Shown here: positions 8,390 to 16,313 of the stretch, in pieces | Numbering within the stretch: position 1 is the stretch's first letter | How the letters are laid out: each line of letters opens with the position of its first letter | From: JACKII01 sp965202745 | Lineage (GTDB): Bacteria > Pseudomonadota > Alphaproteobacteria > Bin95 | Assembly (NCBI GenBank): GCA_965202745.1 | Contig: CBDBCB010000015.1 | Coordinates: forward strand, 124,001 to 188,000 | Direction of reading: 5' to 3' | Length of the DNA: 64,000 nucleotides | Notes under the pieces: model-generated | What the model was told of the DNA's origin: nothing | Seen by the model: only the letters and a program-made list of their open reading frames with translations | The model's database searches: none | Made by a program: the position numbers and the translations under genes

Positions 8390-9940
8390 CTATGCTTGCT
8401 CGCGCAGCAACGCGCAGCAACGCGCAGCAAGAAGCGTTGGATCTTGCCGCCGGGTGTCTTAGGCAATTCGGACGCAAAGGCAATTTCGCGCGGGTAGGCA
8501 TGACCGCCCAGGCGACCCCCGCACATGCAGGCGCAATTCTTCCGCTAGGGCGTCGGAGCCGACATGTCTGTCCCCCAGCACCACGAAAGCCTTAACAATG
8601 TGGCCGCGTTCGGCGTCCGGCTTGCCGACCACGGCGGATTCGAGCACCGCCGGATGCTCGATCAGGCAGCTTTTCACGTCGAACGGGCCGATGCGGTAGT
8701 CGGCGGAACTGATCAGGTCGTCCGACCGCCCGACAAAACTGAACGCGCCGTCCTTCCCCTGTTCCAGCGTATCGCCGGTCAGGTAGTAATCGCCGACCCA
8801 ATCCTGCCCTTCGCGGTCGGCATAACCGGCGAAGAAGAACAGCGGCGATTTCGTGCGGTCCACCGCCAGAATTCCCGGCTCCCCCGGCGGCAACGGGTTG
8901 CCCTGGTCATCGACCACCGCGAGGCTGAAGCCCGGCATCGGCATGCCCGCGCTTCCCGGCCGCTCCGGATGGACAAGGTCGTGATAATTCAACAGCACCT
9001 TGGCGACCTCGGTCTGGCCGTAATGGTCTTTTAGCGGGCAATCGAGTTCGTCGGCGAACCAACGCGCGACTTCCGGGTTCAGCGGTTCGCCGGCGCTGGA
9101 GGCGACGCGCAGTCGACCCTTTAGCCTGGCCGGCACCTTATCGCCGACGGCGATCAGCATGCGGTAGGCCGTCGGCGCGCCCGCCAGGTTGGTGATTTCG
9201 TACTTCTCGATCACATTGCAGAGGGCGTCTACCGAAAACAGCGCTTCCTGAAATGTGGTTGCCTGGCCGAGCAGCAGCGGCCCGATAACCGCGTAATAGA
9301 GACCATAGGCCCATCCCGGATCGGCGATGTTCCAGAACGAATCGCTGGGCCGGAGGCCGATGCCGTATTGCATGTAGACCCGGAAAGCCCTGAGCGCGGT
9401 CAGCGGAAGAGTAACGCCCTTCGGCTCGCCCGTGGTGCCGCTGGTGAACAGCATCAGAAAAGGATCGCTGCCGCGGCGCATCACCGGCGCAAACGCGCCG
9501 CCTTGGCGCGCCAGCGCCGCCCCAGTTCCGGCTCGCCCGGCCGCGCTTCGCCCGCGGTGATCACCGGCGGGCAGTTTTCCACCTCGTCCAGCTTGTGCCG
9601 GTTCGCGCCGTCCGTCACGATGAGCTTCGCGCCGGAGCCGCGCACCCGCTGCTGGATCGCCTTCGGGCCGAACGTGGTAAACAAGGGTTGGTAGATCCCG
9701 CCGGCCCGCAACGTGCCGAGAATGACGGTCAGCAGGTCGGGCGCGCGCGGCAGCATGCCGGCTACACAATCGCCGGGGCCGATGCCCTGCGACTGCAACA
9801 GGTTGGCGAACCGGGGCCGCCTTGTCCTGTAATTCGTCGAACGTGACAGATAAACTGCCGGTGAACGCGCTGTCCAGAGCCGCCATGTCAAACCCGTCGT
9901 AAAAAGACCGGTAGTCGCTGGTCACTGGTTCGGTCATCAT
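8390..9940 (-). pseudogene. Benzoate-CoA-ligase-like AMP-forming acyl-CoA synthetase, multiply frameshifted
   Basis: The pieces reassemble one ligase of about 510 residues. The N terminus is in one frame up to 'TFDELQDKAA'. The middle ('FANLLQSQGIGPGDCVAGML') is in another. The core is back in the first ('LFTSGTTGEPKGV', 'YGQTEVAKVL', 'YLTGD'). The C terminus ('HAYPREIAF', 'LPKTPGGKIQRF') is in a third. Breaks map to an extra C in a run at 9813-9816, a change near 9500, and an extra G in the run 8516-8520. A 10-bp triplication then hides the ancestral stop at 8390-8392. It sits inside the CoxD-CoxE part of the cluster. Sequencing error cannot be excluded for the indels. Confidence 0.85.
8401..8430. 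repeat. Three perfect tandem copies of a 10-bp unit (CGCGCAGCAA)
   Basis: Three exact copies lie at the 3' end of the ligase pseudogene. If only one copy is kept, the ligase frame ends FLLREQA followed by TAG, a sensible terminus. With three copies the frame is shifted by 20 bp, and it continues without a stop into the CoxE gene. Confidence 0.9.
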
Positions 9941-9981
9941 CGTTCCTCCCGTTCAGTCATTTTTCGTAGGCGCTTGATCGG

Positions 9982-10905
9982 TCAGAGCCCCTCCCGCCGG
10001 GCCTGGGCCAGGCTGGCGTTGACCTCGCTCAGGATGCACTGGGCTTCGGAGCCCTGAAGGCGCTGGATATCGTCCTGGTATTTCAGCAGCACGCCCAGCG
10101 TGTCATTCACCACGGCCGGGTCGAGTACCAGCGCGTTCAACTGCATCAGCGCGCTGGTCCAGTCGATGCTCTCCGCGACGCCCGGCAGCTTGAACAGGTC
10201 CATTTCCCGGACCTTCTGGATGAAGCCAACGATCTGCTGGGTCAATTCCTCGGAAGCTTCCGGTGCCTTCAGGCGGATGATCTCTGCCTCACGGGTCGCA
10301 TCCGGATAGTCCACCCAGTGATAGAAGCAGCGCCGCTTTAGCGCGTCGTGAATTTCGCGGGTGCGGTTGGAGGTGATGATGACAATCGGCGGCTCGTACG
10401 CCTTGATCGTGCCGAGTTCGGGGATCGTCACCTGGAAGTCGCTGAGGACCTCCAGCAAGTACGCCTCGAACGGTTCGTCCGTGCGGTCGAGCTCGTCAAT
10501 GAGCAGCACCGGCGGGCCTTCCAGGCCACCTTCCATCGCCTGGAGAAGGGGGCGCTCGATCAGGAATTCCTTCTGGAAGATATCGTTACCTAGGGTGCTG
10601 CGGTCAGCGTCGCCCATGGCCTCTGCCAGGCGGATCTCGATCATCTGCCTGGCGTAGTTCCACTCGTAGACAGCGCTGGCGACATCCAGGCCTTCATAAC
10701 ATTGCAGCCGGATCAGGCGGCGGCCGAGCTGCTCCGACAGGACTTTGGCGATCTCTGTCTTGCCGACGCCAGCCTCCCCTTCCAGGAACAGCGGACGCCC
10801 CAGTTTCAGGGCGAGATAGAGCGCCGTCGCCAACGAGCGGTCCGACACGTAATTGCCGCCGGCGAGCAGGTCCGCGACGCCGTCAACGCTTTCCGGTAAT
10901 TCCAC
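9982..10905 (-). CDS. MoxR family AAA ATPase (CoxD-like)
   Basis: An AAA+ ATPase with Walker A 'LEGEAGVGKTE', Walker B 'VLLIDELDRTDE' and sensor 'VIITSNRTREI'. MoxR/CoxD proteins act as chaperones with VWA partners (CoxE here) in metallocentre assembly of CO-dehydrogenase-type molybdenum hydroxylases. An ATG at 10971 lies inside the FAD-subunit gene and would add 22 non-homologous residues. The GTG at 10905 (followed by ELPESVDG) matches the family start better and is preferred, though its ribosome site is weak. The gene follows the FAD subunit by about 13 bp. Confidence 0.87.
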   Translation of the reverse strand: MELPESVDGVADLLAGGNYVSDRSLATALYLALKLGRPLFLEGEAGVGKTEIAKVLSEQLGRRLIRLQCYEGLDVASAVYEWNYARQMIEIRLAEAMGDADRSTLGNDIFQKEFLIERPLLQAMEGGLEGPPVLLIDELDRTDEPFEAYLLEVLSDFQVTIPELGTIKAYEPPIVIITSNRTREIHDALKRRCFYHWVDYPDATREAEIIRLKAPEASEELTQQIVGFIQKVREMDLFKLPGVAESIDWTSALMQLNALVLDPAVVNDTLGVLLKYQDDIQRLQGSEAQCILSEVNASLAQARREGL

Positions 10906-10918
10906 GCCTGCGCCAACC

Positions 10919-11713
10919 CTAAGCGATGCTTGCAACGGCGCGGCGGGCCATAACGCCGACCAGGTGGGCACGATATTCCGCCGATGCGTGGATATCGCTG
11001 TTCATCAGACCAGCGTCGCCGCCCATGCCCGTAACCGCATCCGCGCTGAACGAGCCTGCCAGGGCAGCCTCGATACTGCCATGGCGGAACACGCTAGCGG
11101 CAGCGCCCGTCACGGCGACCCGGATGCCGTCCGCAGCTTCGGCCACAAAAACGCCGACCACCGCGTAGCGGCTGGCCGGATTCGGGAATTTGGAATAGGC
11201 TGCGCGTTTGGCCCGTGGAAAACGGACCTCGCGGATGATCTCTCCCGGCTGGAGCGCCGTTTCGAACATACCGGTGAAAAAATCATCGGCGGCAATCTCC
11301 CGGCTGTTGTTCACCACCGTTGCGCCGAGACCAACCAAGGCTGACGGATAGTCCGCCGCCGGGTCATTGTTGGCAATGGAGCCGCCAATCGTGCCGCGGT
11401 TCCGAACCATCGGATCGCCGATCATTCCCGCCAAATCAGCAAGCGCCGGGCAAAAAGCCTTTACCTCTGCCGAGTTGGCCACCGTGTCATGCTTGGTCAT
11501 CGCGCCCACGACAAGCGTATCGCCCGCAACGCGGATGCCCGCCAGACCATCGATGCCGCCTAGGTCGATCACATCGCTGGGCATGGCAAGGCGTTGCTTC
11601 AATGTCGGGATCAGGGTCATGCCGCCCGCCATCAGCGTGGCGTCGTCGCCTGCCGCAAACTTCGCCTTGGCGTCGTTTAGGGAAGCCGCGCGGTGATAGG
11701 TGAATTCGTACAT
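10919..11713 (-). CDS. FAD-binding medium subunit of a molybdenum hydroxylase (CoxM-like)
   Basis: A 264-residue FAD-binding subunit of the xanthine dehydrogenase/CO dehydrogenase medium-chain family. The two FAD signature loops are 'LMAGGMTLIP' and 'NRGTIGGSIANNDPAADYP'. It passes electrons from the 2Fe-2S subunit to an acceptor. The length is slightly short of the 280-290 typical for CoxM. It lies between the 2Fe-2S subunit gene (24 bp upstream) and the MoxR gene. The substrate cannot be assigned because the catalytic large subunit is missing from the cluster. Confidence 0.88.
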   Translation of the reverse strand: MYEFTYHRAASLNDAKAKFAAGDDATLMAGGMTLIPTLKQRLAMPSDVIDLGGIDGLAGIRVAGDTLVVGAMTKHDTVANSAEVKAFCPALADLAGMIGDPMVRNRGTIGGSIANNDPAADYPSALVGLGATVVNNSREIAADDFFTGMFETALQPGEIIREVRFPRAKRAAYSKFPNPASRYAVVGVFVAEAADGIRVAVTGAAASVFRHGSIEAALAGSFSADAVTGMGGDAGLMNSDIHASAEYRAHLVGVMARRAVASIA

Positions 11714-11737
11714 TACTGTTTCTCCTATCCCGCCTGA

Positions 11738-12211
11738 TTACGACTGGCCGCTCATGGCGCGCGAACCCGCCATGATCGACTTGACGATGTTGTGGTAGCC
11801 GGTACAGCGGCAGAGATTGCCCTCCAGCCACTCCCGCACCTCGTGCTCGCTGGGCGCGCCGTTGCGGTTTGCGAGCGCCACGCCCGACATAATCATGCCA
11901 GGAGTACAGAAACCGCATTGCAGACCATGGTTCTCACGGAAGGCTTCCTGCATCGGATGCAGATCGTCCCCATCGGCAAGGCCCTCAATCGTCGTAACGG
12001 CCGCGCCGTCCGCCATTAGTGCAAGGAAGGTGCAGGATTTCACCGCCTCGCCATTCACGTGCACGATACACGCCCCGCACTGTGAGGTATCGCAGCCCAC
12101 ATGGGTGCCGGTCAGGCCCAACTGCTCCCGCAGGAACTGAACCAGCAGGGTACGGCCTTCGACCTCGCCGGATACCAGCTTGCCGTTGACGGTCATGGAA
12201 ACGGAAGGCAT
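11738..12211 (-). CDS. 2Fe-2S small subunit of a molybdenum hydroxylase (CoxS-like)
   Basis: A 157-residue subunit with both iron-sulfur sites of the family. The plant-type [2Fe-2S] cluster is 'GCDTSQCGACIV' plus a following Cys, and the C-terminal cluster is 'CGFCTPGMIMS' with 'CRCTGYHNIV'. The ATG at 12211 follows AGGGAGAAGCATTGCC, a good ribosome site; an upstream in-frame start at 12253 is less likely. It acts with the FAD subunit next door and a molybdopterin-binding large subunit, which is not encoded here. Confidence 0.9.
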   Translation of the reverse strand: MPSVSMTVNGKLVSGEVEGRTLLVQFLREQLGLTGTHVGCDTSQCGACIVHVNGEAVKSCTFLALMADGAAVTTIEGLADGDDLHPMQEAFRENHGLQCGFCTPGMIMSGVALANRNGAPSEHEVREWLEGNLCRCTGYHNIVKSIMAGSRAMSGQS

Positions 12212-12342
12212 GGCAATGCTTCTCCCTGAGAGAATAGCAACAGATCGGGCCAATGTGGCGACGGGATTGAGTTACGTCAACGATAGGGTGCAAAGCAAAG
12301 CTGCTTTGATATTTCTCTTGGCTACAAACCCAAAATCAAACG

Positions 12343-12978
12343 CTAGAGCAAAAAAAACGCCGCTCCCAGCACCAGTACTACCGCAGCGATCCCCCACAGC
12401 CAAAGACGTCTCCCATTTGCCACAGCCTCACCAGACGTAGTGCCACCCGTTTTTCCGTCCTCGACCTCTAAATTTTCGATATTTCTTGGCACACATTCGT
12501 CAACAGCTTCTATGGAAGGTAAGGAGGTATTGGTAGAGGTTTTTGCAACATATTCACCAAATTTTGCGAAAAACTCGTCCGCCATTTTTTTAGCGGCACC
12601 GTCAATCAAGCGAGAGCCAATTTGAGCAAGTTTCCCCCCGACGGAGGCATTTGCTTCATAGGTCAAAATCGTGTCTGCACCATCCTCCCGAAGCCTTACC
12701 GTTGCTCCACCCTTCGCAAATCCAGCAGCCCCCCCGGTACCTTCTCCTTCTATCCGATAGCCATTAGGAGGATCAGGATCGACGATCCGAACTTTGCCAC
12801 TAAACCGAGCACTTACTGGCCCCACCTTAGCGCGCACCTTAGCGCTAAAACCATCCCCCCCATCGCGCACGAGTTCCTCACAACCGCTTATCGATTCTTT
12901 GAGTGCATCCGGATTGTTCAATGCATCCCACACAGTATCTCGGCTTGCTGCGATCCGATACTCTCCGTTCATATCCAT
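12343..12978 (-). CDS. CoxG-like SRPBCC protein with C-terminal membrane anchor
   Basis: A 211-residue CO dehydrogenase subunit G family protein. 'MDMNGEYRIAASRDTVWDAL' opens an SRPBCC fold (residues 1-150), followed by a low-complexity linker. The hydrophobic C-terminal helix 'LWLWGIAAVVLVLGAAFFL' would anchor it in the membrane. CoxG is thought to recruit CO dehydrogenase to the cytoplasmic membrane. The start at 12978 has AGAAGG upstream. The gene is somewhat richer in A/T than the other cluster genes and is separated from coxS by 131 bp. It is the most upstream surviving gene of the cluster, next to an IS256-type element. Confidence 0.85.
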   Translation of the reverse strand: MDMNGEYRIAASRDTVWDALNNPDALKESISGCEELVRDGGDGFSAKVRAKVGPVSARFSGKVRIVDPDPPNGYRIEGEGTGGAAGFAKGGATVRLREDGADTILTYEANASVGGKLAQIGSRLIDGAAKKMADEFFAKFGEYVAKTSTNTSLPSIEAVDECVPRNIENLEVEDGKTGGTTSGEAVANGRRLWLWGIAAVVLVLGAAFFLL

Positions 12979-13082
12979 CTGGTAGCGCCTTCTACTAAAT
13001 TTAATCAGGGTGTCGAGCCACACGGTGCACTTTAACGCTAATTCCATTCGATGTCATTAACACCCCTTGGATGTGTCTCATC

Positions 13083-13205
13083 GAGCTATGCTGGAAAGTT
13101 GGTGACGGCTTGATCAGGCGGCGTTTTGCATTTGTTTGATCCCGTCGATGAATGCAATGCCCTGGATTATCCCAGGCATGCGATTTGCGCCGTCGCGCTT
13201 TCGCC
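13083..13205 (+). repeat. Left arm of 123-bp inverted repeat of the IS256-type element
   Basis: This arm contains the natural 3' end of the transposase gene ('RMPGIIQGIAFIDGIKQ') and the terminal sequence. It is identical over 112 bp to the complement of 14055-14166. Confidence 0.9.
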
Positions 13206-14124
13206 ATGTGCCCTGCGCTGACATCAGGAGCCTGACCGCCATGGCGAGGGCGGTCTTTCGGCTCAGACAGCCTTTGGTTTTACCTGTCCGGTGACACACC
13301 GTCGCGAAGGCGCTTTCGATGGGATGGGTGGTTCTGATGTGTTTCCACTGTTCTGCCGGGAAATCATAGAAGGCCAGCAGCACGTCACGGTCTTTGATCC
13401 ATTTGGCTACCGCTTGTTCGTCTTTCACGCCGTAGGTCTCGATGAAGAAATCGCAGGCCGCCATGGCTTCGGCCTTCGTCTCTGCCTGCCAGATGTCGTG
13501 CAGGGGGCCTTTGGCTTTCGCTTGCACCGATTGGGGCATTGCCTTCAGCCCATTGCCGGTTTTATGGAACCAGCAGCGCTGTTCTGCAGTCGCGCCGAAG
13601 ACCGCGCGAAGGGCGGCCCAGAAGCCCAGTGCACCGTCGCCTACCGCGAGATCGGGCGCGTGATTGAGGCCGCGCCGCTTGAGGTCGAGCAGGAGCGCGC
13701 GCCAGCTTTGGGTCCTTTCGCGATAGCCGTCGATCAGCCCCAGTATCTCCTTTCGGCCCCATTCATCCGCGCCGATCAGCACCAGAACACATTGCTTTTC
13801 TTCCATCCTTGGCTGGAAATAGACGCCATCCGCCCAGACATAGACGATGCGCCGGGCGCTGAGATCGCGCTTCTGCCAGCGGTCGTACTCCTCCCACCAA
13901 TCGGACTTCAGCCGCGAGATGGTGGGGGACGACAGGCCCGCCGCGTTCGGCCCGAGCAGCGCGGCTAAGGCCGCCTGAAAATCGCCCGTGGAAATGCCGT
14001 TGAGGGAAAGCCAGGGCAGCAAGTCCTCAACGGACTTCGCCTTGCGCAGATACGGGCGAAAGCGCGACGGCGCAAATCGCATGCCTGGGATAATCCAGGG
14101 CATTGCATTCATCGACGGGATCAA
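13114..14124 (-). pseudogene. IS256-family (mutator-type) transposase, N-terminus lost
   Basis: From 'RPYLRKAKSVEDLLPWL' onward this is a normal IS256-type transposase. Catalytic Asp is in 'VWADGVYF', Asp in 'AVGDGALGFW' and Glu in 'HPIESAFATVCHRT', and it ends 'DGIKQMQNAA'. Family members are about 400 aa, so roughly 80-100 N-terminal residues, which carry the DNA-binding part, are gone. They are replaced by a nonsense N terminus encoded by the inverted copy of the gene's own 3' end. It is probably inactive for autonomous transposition, although the DDE residues survive. Confidence 0.85.
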
Positions 14125-14177
14125 ACAAATGCAAAACGCCGCCTGATCAAGCCGTCACCAACTTTCGGGCATAGCTC
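14055..14177 (-). repeat. Right arm of 123-bp inverted repeat of the IS256-type element
   Basis: This is an inverted copy of the left arm. It now supplies the first 20 or so codons of the truncated transposase reading frame (MIPSMNAMPWIIPGMRF), an antisense reading of the C-terminal coding region. Confidence 0.9.
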
Positions 14178-14564
14178 ACGGTCAACGCAGAGGTCGCACT
14201 TCACCGCGTGGTGGCCGCTTGCGTCATAGCCCATCGCACCATAGGGACAGGCCGAAACGCACTTGCCGCAACCGACGCATTTGTCCTCATGCACCTGGAC
14301 AATGCCGGTCTCCGGGTCCTTGCTGATCCCCTTCGGGTTGACCGGGCAAGCACGCAGGCACGCGGACCGGTCGCAGTGCTGGCAGGCCATGGTCAGGAAA
14401 TCGAGCGCTGAGCGCGCCGCACCATTATTTGCCTCGCCCGGCAGCCACAGCACGCGGCTCCGCCGTTCGCCGGGGCCAAGGCCGTGTTCGGCCTTGCACG
14501 CGGCCTCGCACGATTTGCAGCCGGTGCAGCGCTCAAGGTCGATCATCAGGACTAGTCGGCTCAT
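14178..14564 (-). pseudogene. 4Fe-4S ferredoxin subunit of a molybdopterin oxidoreductase, truncated by IS
   Basis: A DmsB/PsrB-type polyferredoxin. 'CTGCKSCEAACKAEH', 'CQHCDRSACLRACPVNPKG' and 'CVGCGKCVSACPYGA' give three cluster motifs, and 'KCDLCVDR' begins the fourth. At that point the IS256-type element begins, and the frame ends in IS sequence after about 19 foreign residues. The usual remainder (CxxxCxxxA and a C-terminal tail) does not appear on the other side of the IS, so flanking DNA was deleted. It lies 3 bp after the membrane-protein gene and is presumably its electron-transfer partner. Confidence 0.85.
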
Positions 14565-14567
14565 GGC

Positions 14568-15346
14568 TCAGAAATCCCAATCGGTGACGTGCCACCAGTA
14601 AATTTCGCCGCCATCGGCGACATACCCGGCGAAGAACAGAACGATGATGATGTGCAGCAGCAGCCCGCCGACAAAGCCCCAGGCGAGCAGCCGGTGCGCC
14701 AGCCGCCAGTAGCGCTGGCCGCGGGTAAACGCCGCCGCAGCACCGGTAAGCTTAAGCTCCTCCGCACAGAGCGCCTGATAGGCCCGCGCCTGCATCGGCC
14801 TGGAAAGCCAATGCCGCGGCTGGAGGGAAAAGGTCGCCTCGCTCTCCTGCGGATCGATGCGCTCCAGCAGGGTGCGCTTCTCGCCGATCAATGCCTTCAG
14901 CCGCTCCCGCGTTACCGGAGACGGTGCCGCGAACGCCCCATGCTTCCGCCCGAACGTTCCCGCCATAGCCTTTGCGCGCCCGCTACGGGACCAAAGGCCG
15001 AGAGCCACCAGCCCGCAAGTAGCACGATCAAGAAGGTCGGGAATTGCAGGACCTGGAAGCTCCAATGCGCCAGCACCAGAGCCAGACCCAGGCTGGCGAG
15101 CACCACATGCTTGCGGAAACCGCGTTTGCCGGGCTGGCCAAACCGCTTCGCCATAACGGCGATGAAGGAGCCCACGAGCATTACGGACCCGGCAATCGCC
15201 AGCGATTGCAGCAGTGGACTGCCGGGCCGTGCCCAATCAGCGGCGGAAGCGCCGAAGACAACGGCGGCTACCAAGCCCGCAACCCCGGCCAGGCCGGTGA
15301 TGCTGAAGAGCAGGCGGTTGGATAAATCCTGGGTGGGAGATTGCAC
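14568..15346 (-). pseudogene. Integral membrane protein (putative heme-binding anchor), frameshifted
   Basis: Two overlapping frames form one protein of about 260 residues. The first part has four hydrophobic helices (around 'LLFSITGLAGVAGLVAAVVF', 'GSVMLVGSFIAVMA', 'VVLASLGLALVLAHWSF' and 'FPTFLIVLLAGWWLSAFG'). The second resumes at 'SGRAKAMAGTFGRKHG' and ends with another helix, 'AWGFVGGLLLHIIIVLFFAG'. One base appears missing in the G run at 14987-14989. The GTG at 15346, after AGAGAG, is the likely start. His residues in the helices could ligate heme. I do not recognise the exact family. Its position upstream of a ferredoxin suggests a membrane electron-transfer module whose catalytic gene is lost. 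Confidence 0.65.
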
Positions 15347-15618
15347 GAAAGACTCTCTGGAAACGGTCCCGCACAGTAGAAACAACGGATTGCGTGTTTA
15401 AGCCGCCGTGAGCGTGACGTGAAGTTCAAAGGCCAAGTTTGCCCGGCAAGGCTGTGGCGCTTTAAGCTTCCTAAGAACGTGTTGAACCTATTGTGGATTC
15501 CGGGTCCAAATCTGCATACCATAACAGGTTGCCGCTGGCTCTCCACTCCGGTATATGCACCTGACAAGATGGTGGACCTGGATTGCCACAATTTATAACA
15601 GAACTAGGGAGAGTGCAG

Positions 15619-16143
15619 ATGACGTATTTAAAGAAACTCGGCTTAGCGGCTTTTTTGTGCCTTGTTTCGTCGGCCTCAAGTGCTTTGAACATCGTTTATA
15701 CCATCACTCCCGGCACGTTCGATGATGGTGCCAGCGTTTCAGGTAATTTCCAGTATGACGACGTAACCGGCGTTATTTCCAACATTGCCGTCGTGACGAC
15801 TGCAGGCCCAAACCACACCGCCAACACGTTCGACGTTCATAATCCAAATTATGCGTTCCCTGGGGAGTTTGTGCTTCTGACGAACATCTCAGGGGATATG
15901 ACCGGCGACCCCGCCATGCGTATCCTTCACGGCGCACCGTTAGGCACGCTTGGCAGTTTCGCCGTTCAGATTTCTGACCTCTTTTGTGCAGTCTCGAATT
16001 GCTCTTTGGGCAATCTACCCAGCCGGATCGCTTACACAACCTTCACTGGCGTTGCGGAACCAGTTCCTCTTCAGGCAACGTTACCGCTAATGTTTGCCGG
16101 CGTAGTTGGTGTGGCGGCGATTGTGCGGCGTCGCAAGGGCTGA
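15619..16143 (+). CDS. PEP-CTERM/VPLPA-type sorting domain protein
   Basis: A 174-residue secreted protein. It starts MTYLKKLGLAAFLCLVSSASS (signal peptide, cleavage near SSA-LN), preceded by AGGGAGAG. The middle is a beta-rich, Asn/Gly/Thr-rich region with two Cys. The C terminus reads 'VPLQATLPLMFAGVVGVAAI' followed by RRRKG. This is the tripartite VPxxA motif, transmembrane helix and basic tail of exosortase substrates. Such proteins are presumed to be processed by an exosortase and exported to the envelope or exopolysaccharide. No exosortase is encoded in the window. Confidence 0.8.
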   Translation: MTYLKKLGLAAFLCLVSSASSALNIVYTITPGTFDDGASVSGNFQYDDVTGVISNIAVVTTAGPNHTANTFDVHNPNYAFPGEFVLLTNISGDMTGDPAMRILHGAPLGTLGSFAVQISDLFCAVSNCSLGNLPSRIAYTTFTGVAEPVPLQATLPLMFAGVVGVAAIVRRRKG

Positions 16144-16182
16144 CCTGTAGCGCATACGCTGCACATTTTGTGCGCTATATCT

Positions 16183-16216
16183 GGCCGTCCCCAGCGGGGT
16201 GGCCGTTTCCTTTTTT
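16183..16216 (+). terminator. Rho-independent terminator after the PEP-CTERM-type gene
   Basis: A hairpin pairs GGCC..CCCC with GGGG..GGCC around a short AGC loop. It is followed by GTTTCCTTTTTT, 40 bp after the stop codon. Confidence 0.7.
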
Positions 16217-16313
16217 GGGTACGGGAAACCCTGGCACCTCCTTTGCTTGACAGATAAGTGCAGCCGCTTTAGGCTCTATTCCAACATAATGAACACTCGT
16301 TGGTGCAAACGCC

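Larger units (their letters stand above)
13083..14177 (-). mobile_element. IS256-family insertion sequence with duplicated inverted end
   Basis: The element is bounded by GAGCTATGC and its complement GCATAGCTC. Its two ends are inverted repeats of 123 bp: a perfect 112-bp stretch (13094-13205 against 14055-14166) plus the outer nine bases after a 2-bp mismatch. IS256-family ends normally match for only 20-40 bp. The long arms mean that the 5' end of the element was replaced by an inverted copy of its 3' end. No clear 8-9 bp target duplication is visible. The insertion ends the ferredoxin gene. Confidence 0.85.

Noticed and set aside
8401..8430. Short tandem repeats as a CRISPR array
   Set aside because: The unit is 10 bp without spacers.
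8390..9940. Programmed frameshifting in the acyl-CoA ligase
   Set aside because: Three separate shifts in both directions plus a repeat expansion are not compatible with a programmed event. No slippery site with a structure was seen.
13083..14177. The 123-bp inverted repeats as a CRISPR or integron structure
   Set aside because: There are only two copies, inverted, at the ends of a transposase gene, and their content matches the transposase 3' end.
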